Shown here piece after piece: positions 58,888 to 64,000 of a stretch of 64,000 nt of DNA. The first letter of the stretch is position 1, and each line of letters begins with the position of its first letter. Source of the DNA: Streptomyces pilosus (GTDB lineage: Bacteria; Actinomycetota; Actinomycetes; Streptomycetales; Streptomycetaceae); NCBI RefSeq assembly GCF_014649835.1, contig NZ_BMTU01000008.1, positions 124,001 to 188,000 on the forward strand, in the 5' to 3' direction. The position numbers and the translations under genes were made by a program. The notes beneath the pieces were generated by a model. That model made no database searches and was not told the origin of the DNA. It saw nothing but the letters and a program-made list of their open reading frames with translations.

Positions 58888-61800
58888 ATGGCACAGGGCT
58901 CTGAGACACCGCGGCACGACGAAGGTGCCGACCGCCGGAAGGTTGTTGGTCGAGTGAGGCGAAGCAAGAACAGTCCCGAGCCGTCGGCCCGGGGCAACTT
59001 CACGCCGCCGTCGCGCACAGCGGCGCCCGCCCCCGCGCCAGGTCCCGAACCCACGGCCGCGCCCGCTCCGGGCGGAGGCCGCCTGTCCCCGCGCAACTGG
59101 CGGGTGGCCACCAGGCTGAACGCGATCCTGCTCATACCCGTGCTGGTCGGCCTGGTCATGGGCGGCTTCCAGGTGAAGAGCTCGATCGACACCTGGAACG
59201 AGGCCGAGGACGCCGAGAACACCGCGCGCCTGGTGCAGGCCTCCCTCGTCTACGCCAACGCCCTCTACAACGAGCGTGACGTCACCGCGGTACCGCTGCT
59301 CCAGGGCAAGGGCCAGGACGACCCGGACGTCACCAAGGCGCGCGCCGCCACCGACAAGGCCGCCGACGCCTTCACCGAGGCCGCCGAGAGCATGCCGTCC
59401 AAGCCCGGGCTGGAGCGCCGGCTGCGGCTGTTCAAGGAGGGCGAGCCGAAGCTCACCGACCTGCGCGCCGCCGCGTACACCTCCAAGCTCAAGGGCGTGC
59501 AGACGGAGGAGGGCTACGTCGAGATCGCCCACCCGCTGATGGAGTTCGCCAACGAACTCGGCCTCGGCACCGGAAACATCACCAGCTACGGACGTACCGT
59601 CTACGCGATCTCGCTGACCAAGGCGGCGCTGTCGCTGGAGCGTTCCATCGGCATGCACCTGCTGGTGAAGCCGGGCCCCACGGAGAGCCAGCTCGCCAGC
59701 CAGCGCGTCGCCCTGACGTCGTACGCCTACCTCGAGGGCATCGCCATCGAGGAGTACAAGGGCGGCGGCACCGAGGCCGACGCGGCCAAGCTGGAGCAGA
59801 CCTCGCAGCGGATCCAGGCCGAGGGTGTCGCGATGGCCCGGGAGGCCGCGCAGCAGGACCCGGACTACGTGCCGCCGCCCGCCAAGCCGGAGACGATGAT
59901 CTCCGAGCTCGGCCGTCTGTCCTCCACTGACCCGTCCGCGCGCGCCGAGCTCGCCGCGAAGGGCATCACCCCCACCAACTGGTGGGCCGTGAACACCCTC
60001 AAGTTCGACGGTTACCGCGAGATCGAGTCCGACCTGGCCGACGCCGCGGTGAGCGAGGCCTCGCAGATCGCCGACGACGCCCAGCGCGACGCCTTCATCA
60101 CCGGTGCGGCCGTCGTCGTCGCCCTGCTCGCCGCGTTCATCCTGGCCGGCATGGTGGCCCGCCAGATGAGCCGCTCGATGCGCCAGCTGCGCAACGCCGC
60201 GTTCGGCATCGCCGAGCAGCGTCTGCCGATGCTCGTCGACCAGCTCTCCCGGACCGACCCCGGCCGGGTCGACACCAAGGTCGCGCCGATCCCGATCTCC
60301 TCCACGGACGAGATCGGCGAGGTCGCCCGCGCCTTCGACCAGGTCCACCGCGAGGCCGTCCGGCTCGCCTCCGAGCAGGCGCTGCTGCGGGGCAACATCA
60401 ACGCGATCTTCACCAACCTGTCGCGCCGCAACCAGTCGCTGATCGAGGGCCAGCTGACCCTGATCACCGACCTGGAGAACAACGAGGCCGACCCGGACCA
60501 GCTGGAAAACCTCTTCCGCCTGGACCACCTCGCCACCCGTATGCGCCGCAACGGCGAGAACCTCCTGGTCCTCGCCGGCGAGGAGCCCGGCCGCCGCTGG
60601 GACCAGCCGGTGCCGCTGGTCGACGTGCTGCGCGCCGCCTCCTCCGAGGTGGAGCAGTACGAGCGCATCGAGCTGTCCGGCGTCCCCGAGGCCGAGATCC
60701 ACGGCCGCGCGGTGACCGACCTCGTGCACCTGCTCGCCGAGCTGCTGGAGAACGCCACCACGTTCTCCTCCCCGCAGACCAAGGTGCGTGTCACCGCGAC
60801 CCGTCTCCCCGACGGCCGCGTGATGATCGAGATCCACGACAAGGGCATCGGCCTCACCGCCGAGGACTTCGCGGACATCAACCACAAGCTGGCCAACCCG
60901 CCGACCGTGGACGCCGCGATCTCGCAGCGCATGGGTCTGTTCGTGGTCGGCCGGCTGTCCGACCGGCACGGCATCCGGGTCCAGCTGCGCCCCTCGGGCG
61001 AGCAGGCGGGCACCACCTCGCTGGTCATGCTGCCGGACGCCATCACCCACGGTGGCGGCGGCGAGCAGCAGCCGGCCCACGACGAGTTCACGGTCTCGCA
61101 GATCATCCCGGAGCAGCAGTTCCAGGGCGAGAACTTCAACCAGCAGCCGATGCGCACCGCCGCGGAGCTGGGCTTCGACGACAGCCGCTACACCGAGGTC
61201 CCTGACGACATCCGGGACCTGGACCCGGTCGGCCGGTCGCTGATGCGCGAGGAACGCCGGGCGGCCCTGGAGGCCCAGGCGCAGCCCGAGCTGACCGCCC
61301 CGAACGCCCAGGAGGCCCCCGACGGCGCCGGCTACCGGGACGAGTTCGCCGGTCCGCAGGGCTACGACGAGGGTCAGGGCTACGAGGGCGACGGCCAGGG
61401 CGGCTACACCGGCAACCAGGGCTTCGACGGGTTCCAGGAGCAGCAGCGCGGCGCCGGCTACGGCCAGGCGTACGACAACGGGCAGCAGACGGCGTACGAC
61501 GATCAGCAGCAGCAGGCGTACGGCGACGGCTACTACGCGCAGAACGGCCACCTGCCGCAGAACGACGGCTTCTCGTCCAACGGCGGTTACCCGGACCCCT
61601 CCTACGCGGAGCCGGCCCGGGGCGACCACTCGGCCGCGGGCGCCACCGCCTCCGACGGCTTCCCGTCCTTCACGGACCGGCGCCAGGAGGACGACTGGCC
61701 GCAGCAGGACGGCTACCACAACGGCCGTCCGGCCCAGTACCCTGCTCAGACCCCGGATGCGCAACCCGCGCAGGCCGCTGACGTACGTGAGCAGGACAGC

Positions 61801-62256
61801 GTAGGCTTCGACCGTCCGGGAACGGCTGCCCCCGGGAGCCAGAACCTGACCGACGCCGGGCTCCCCCGCCGCGGATCCACCGCAAGCGGTGCGAACGGCA
61901 CGGGCGGCGCCCAGCGTGCGAGCCAGGAGCCGTCGGCCTCCGCTGCGCGCAGCAACGGCGACGACAGCTGGCGTTCGGCGAACGACGAGCGCTGGCAGCA
62001 GGCGTCGGCGCTCCGGAAGCCCAAGGCGGGCGGAGTCACATCCTCCGGTCTGCCGCGGCGGGTTCCCAAGGCCAACCTGGTCGAGGGAGCCGCCGAAACC
62101 ACCCCCCAGGGAGGCCCCCAGGTCTCCCGCGCCCCGGAGGACGTCCGGGGCAGGCTGAGCAACCTGCGTCGCGGTGTCCAAAAGGGCCGCAGCGCGGGCA
62201 GTGAAACGAACGGCCAGGGCCTCGGTCCTGACAGCACCTACAACCAGGAGCGTTAG
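58888..62256 (+). CDS. cvnA2: Conservon 2 histidine-kinase-like membrane sensor CvnA
   Basis: 1122 residues from ATG 58888; GTG 58954 (RRSKNSPEPSARGNF) with GGAAGG upstream may be the real start. TM1 about 74-95, TM2 about 400-425, HAMP, LDHLATRMRRNGENLLVLAG, N box LLENATTFSSPQ near 619, G boxes IHDKGIGLTAEDF and MGLFVVGRL. The tail of some 400 residues is Gln/Tyr/Gly-rich, and the end again has TSSGLPRRVPKANLVEG and APEDVRGRLSNLRRG. Paralogue of cvnA1 with strong similarity in the kinase core. Confidence 0.92.
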   Translation: MAQGSETPRHDEGADRRKVVGRVRRSKNSPEPSARGNFTPPSRTAAPAPAPGPEPTAAPAPGGGRLSPRNWRVATRLNAILLIPVLVGLVMGGFQVKSSIDTWNEAEDAENTARLVQASLVYANALYNERDVTAVPLLQGKGQDDPDVTKARAATDKAADAFTEAAESMPSKPGLERRLRLFKEGEPKLTDLRAAAYTSKLKGVQTEEGYVEIAHPLMEFANELGLGTGNITSYGRTVYAISLTKAALSLERSIGMHLLVKPGPTESQLASQRVALTSYAYLEGIAIEEYKGGGTEADAAKLEQTSQRIQAEGVAMAREAAQQDPDYVPPPAKPETMISELGRLSSTDPSARAELAAKGITPTNWWAVNTLKFDGYREIESDLADAAVSEASQIADDAQRDAFITGAAVVVALLAAFILAGMVARQMSRSMRQLRNAAFGIAEQRLPMLVDQLSRTDPGRVDTKVAPIPISSTDEIGEVARAFDQVHREAVRLASEQALLRGNINAIFTNLSRRNQSLIEGQLTLITDLENNEADPDQLENLFRLDHLATRMRRNGENLLVLAGEEPGRRWDQPVPLVDVLRAASSEVEQYERIELSGVPEAEIHGRAVTDLVHLLAELLENATTFSSPQTKVRVTATRLPDGRVMIEIHDKGIGLTAEDFADINHKLANPPTVDAAISQRMGLFVVGRLSDRHGIRVQLRPSGEQAGTTSLVMLPDAITHGGGGEQQPAHDEFTVSQIIPEQQFQGENFNQQPMRTAAELGFDDSRYTEVPDDIRDLDPVGRSLMREERRAALEAQAQPELTAPNAQEAPDGAGYRDEFAGPQGYDEGQGYEGDGQGGYTGNQGFDGFQEQQRGAGYGQAYDNGQQTAYDDQQQQAYGDGYYAQNGHLPQNDGFSSNGGYPDPSYAEPARGDHSAAGATASDGFPSFTDRRQEDDWPQQDGYHNGRPAQYPAQTPDAQPAQAADVREQDSVGFDRPGTAAPGSQNLTDAGLPRRGSTASGANGTGGAQRASQEPSASAARSNGDDSWRSANDERWQQASALRKPKAGGVTSSGLPRRVPKANLVEGAAETTPQGGPQVSRAPEDVRGRLSNLRRGVQKGRSAGSETNGQGLGPDSTYNQER

Positions 62257-62257
62257 T

Positions 62258-62680
62258 GTGAGCCCGATGAGCCAGGCGGCACAGAACCTGAACTGGTTGA
62301 TCACCAACTTCGTGGACAACACCCCGGGGGTGTCCCACACGGTGGTGGTCTCCGCCGACGGACTCCTTCTGGCGATGTCCGAAGGCTTTCCCCGCGACCG
62401 CGCCGACCAGCTCGCGGCCGTCGCCTCCGGTCTGACGTCTCTGACGGCAGGCGCCTCCCGGATCTTCGAGGGCGGCAGCGTGAACCAGACGGTTGTGGAG
62501 ATGGAGCGGGGATTCCTGTTCATCATGTCCATTTCCGACGGTTCGTCACTCGCCGTTCTCGCACATCCGGAGGCGGACATCGGCCTCATTGGGTACGAGA
62601 TGGCCCTTCTGGTCGACCGTGCCGGTACGGTCCTGACGCCGGATCTTCGTGCGGAACTCCAAGGGAGCCTGCTCAACTAA
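62258..62680 (+). CDS. cvnB2: Conservon 2 roadblock/LC7 protein CvnB
   Basis: 140 residues from GTG 62258 with AGGAG seven bases upstream. Nearly the same as CvnB1; differences are mostly conservative (for example NQTVVEM for AQTVVEM, IIM for FLM). Follows cvnA2 by one base. Confidence 0.92.
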   Translation: MSPMSQAAQNLNWLITNFVDNTPGVSHTVVVSADGLLLAMSEGFPRDRADQLAAVASGLTSLTAGASRIFEGGSVNQTVVEMERGFLFIMSISDGSSLAVLAHPEADIGLIGYEMALLVDRAGTVLTPDLRAELQGSLLN

Positions 62681-62774
62681 CGGACGAACGGTGCGGTTTG
62701 GCGTCCCGGGGCCGTAAGGTTTCGGGACGCGGCTCCACAGTGATGGGTGCCAGGCACAGTCGGAGGAGGAGAAA

Positions 62775-63347
62775 GTGGCAACACCCCCAGGCGGTTCGTC
62801 GTCGGGCAACTGGTCGTACGGTCCCGCACAGGGCCAGAACGACGGTGCCCAGAGCGGGTACGGCTACCCTTCCGCCCCGAACCACCGGCAGCCGTACGCG
62901 CCGCAGGGTCCCGGCCCTTCGCCGTACGACCAGCCGCAGGCGCCGCACATCCAGCCCGTGCAGCCGCAGCGTCGCACCCCGGAGCCGTCGCCCGCCGGGG
63001 CGACGAACAATCCCCTGGTGCGCCCGTACGCGATGACGGGCGGCCGCACCAGGCCGCGGTACCAGCTCGCCATCGAGGCGCTGGTGCACACCACCGCGCA
63101 GCCGCACCAGATGCAGGGCCAGCTGCCCGAGCATCAGCGGATCTGCAACCTCTGCCGGGAGATCAAGTCGGTGGCCGAGATCTCGGCCCTGCTGACCATC
63201 CCTCTCGGCGTGGCCAGGATCCTCGTCGCCGACTTGGCGGAGGCGGGACTGGTCGCCATCCATCAGCCCGGCGGCGACGAGAGCGCCGGCGGCCAGCCAG
63301 ACGTGACACTGCTCGAAAGGGTGCTCAGTGGACTTCGCAAGCTCTAG
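62775..63347 (+). CDS. cvnC2: Conservon 2 DUF742 protein CvnC
   Basis: 190 residues from GTG 62775 (GGAGGAGGAG upstream). The N-terminal 75 residues are a Gly/Gln/Pro/Tyr-rich disordered extension absent from CvnC1. The rest, NNPLVRPYAMTGGRTRPRYQLAIEAL and PDVTLLERVLSGLRKL, is close to CvnC1. Overlaps cvnD2 by 20 bases, exactly as in conservon 1. Confidence 0.9.
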   Translation: MATPPGGSSSGNWSYGPAQGQNDGAQSGYGYPSAPNHRQPYAPQGPGPSPYDQPQAPHIQPVQPQRRTPEPSPAGATNNPLVRPYAMTGGRTRPRYQLAIEALVHTTAQPHQMQGQLPEHQRICNLCREIKSVAEISALLTIPLGVARILVADLAEAGLVAIHQPGGDESAGGQPDVTLLERVLSGLRKL

Positions 63348-63909
63348 CGGCGGTCCTTCCCGCTCCACCACCTCGGCGAAGATCGTGGTGGCGGGTGGCT
63401 TCGGCGTGGGCAAGACCACGTTCGTCGGGGCCGTTTCGGAGATCAACCCGCTGCGCACGGAGGCCGTCATGACGTCTGCTTCGGCGGGCATCGACGACCT
63501 CACCCACACCGGGGACAAGACCACCACCACGGTGGCCATGGACTTCGGCCGCATCACCCTGGACCAGGACCTGATCCTGTACCTCTTCGGTACGCCCGGT
63601 CAGGACCGCTTCTGGTTCATGTGGGACGACCTGGTGCGCGGTGCCATCGGCGCGATCGTGCTGGTGGACACGCGTCGTCTCGCGGACTGCTTCCCGGCGG
63701 TCGACTACTTCGAGAACTCCGGGCTGCCGTTCGTGATCGCCCTCAACGGCTTCGACGGGCAGCAGCCGTACAACCCGGACGAGGTCCGGGAGGCGCTGCA
63801 GATCGGGCCGGACACGCCGATCATCACCACGGACGCGCGGCATCGTGCCGACGCGAAGTCCGCGCTGATCACTCTCGTGGAGCACGCGCTGATGGCGCGC
63901 CTGCGCTAG
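63328..63909 (+). CDS. cvnD2: Conservon 2 small GTPase CvnD
   Basis: 193 residues from GTG 63328. Almost identical to CvnD1 (GGFGVGKTTFVGAVSEINPLR, TPGQDRFWFMWDDLVRGAIGAIVL, ALNGFDGQQPYNPDEV). The main gap is a few residues near the start, where the linker is shorter. Same NGFD variant. Confidence 0.92.
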   Translation: MDFASSSGGPSRSTTSAKIVVAGGFGVGKTTFVGAVSEINPLRTEAVMTSASAGIDDLTHTGDKTTTTVAMDFGRITLDQDLILYLFGTPGQDRFWFMWDDLVRGAIGAIVLVDTRRLADCFPAVDYFENSGLPFVIALNGFDGQQPYNPDEVREALQIGPDTPIITTDARHRADAKSALITLVEHALMARLR

Positions 63910-63965
63910 CGGCTGCCGCCGGGTCTCCGGAGCCTGCGAGTACGCGCAGCGCCGAGTCACGCGAC

Positions 63966-63995
63966 GCCCCCCGCGGCCACCGGGCTGCCGGGGGC
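63966..63995 (+). terminator. Candidate terminator of conservon 2
   Basis: Seven-base outer arms (GCCCCCC, CCGGGGGC) with a GC-rich inner region. The last feature before the window ends. Confidence 0.5.
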
Positions 63996-64000
63996 TCTTG

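Noticed and set aside
58786..62676. 1296-codon open frame on the minus strand across cvnA2 and cvnB2
   Set aside because: Same antisense effect as in conservon 1; no recognisable domain.
1..64000. Search for CRISPR arrays, insertion sequences, prophage or antibiotic clusters
   Set aside because: No regularly spaced repeats, transposase or integrase motifs, or biosynthetic multi-domain genes were seen by eye.

Overview
The window is a high-GC chromosomal segment from a Streptomyces. The evidence is the extreme third-position GC of every gene, frequent GTG starts, stop/start overlaps of the GTGA and ATGA type, and a gene order that matches, from memory, the S. coelicolor core region of about SCO5537 to SCO5599. 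I see no insertion sequence, prophage, CRISPR array or rRNA. Most of it is conserved housekeeping DNA; the regulatory and possibly novel material lies in the intergenic regions, in a few small proteins, and in the right-hand 11 kb.

Layout. (1) 1-3027: four adjacent type I signal peptidase genes (sipZ, cut by the window edge, then sipY, sipX, sipW), all on the minus strand. (2) 3073-5708: the ribosome/tRNA maturation operon rpsP-khpA-rimM-trmD-rplS. (3) 6046-8072: a SprT-like zinc protein and a divergent methyltransferase. (4) 8139-13952: ffh, then the nitrogen module amtB-glnK-glnD behind a GlnR-type site. (5) 14299-20050: nsdA (negative regulator of differentiation), an orphan prim-pol-like protein, ftsY and the glucose permease glcP. 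(6) 20051-26778: smc, a 67-residue coiled-coil protein, acylphosphatase, an anchored CAP-domain protein and an HxlR regulator. (7) 26751-35861: mutM, rnc, rpmF, a YceD protein, a coiled-coil repeat protein, coaD, rsmD, recG and a DAK2 (FakA-like) protein. (8) 36129-44090: rpmB, a hydrolase, thiD-thiL, a one-domain AsnC-type protein, a DUF3515 lipoprotein, ddl, plsC-gpsA, cofC and a 67-residue protein. (9) 44199-48419: hupS, a small protein, leuCD and the divergent IclR regulator ndgR. (10) 48638-49149: five tRNA genes (Gln-Glu-Glu-Gln-Glu in transcription order), then HAD hydrolase, gltX and an FAH-family gene, and a 62-residue orphan peptide gene. (11) 53262-63909: two complete conservons in tandem, each cvnA-cvnB-cvnC-cvnD (histidine-kinase-like membrane sensor, roadblock protein, DUF742 protein, small GTPase).

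How the genes work together. Secretion is represented at several steps: SRP protein (ffh), SRP receptor (ftsY) and signal peptidases. Nitrogen supply is sensed by AmtB/GlnK/GlnD. Leucine synthesis (leuCD) faces its regulator ndgR across one palindrome. The tandem conservons form the most interesting signalling system: each encodes a membrane sensor, a likely GTPase regulator and a Ras/MglA-like GTPase.

The most notable observations are: an apparent frameshift at the end of sipX; a palindrome between leuC and ndgR that appears to hold two opposing promoters; a recurrent promoter-to-start spacing (TANNNT, six bases, start codon) that suggests leaderless transcripts; a perfect operator-like repeat in the glcP promoter; a possible oxidative-stress-type promoter for the SprT-like gene; a repeated-motif orphan peptide; and local near-identity between the two conservons. 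Functional statements come from family knowledge and motif reading; nothing was searched or computed beyond reading the sequence.
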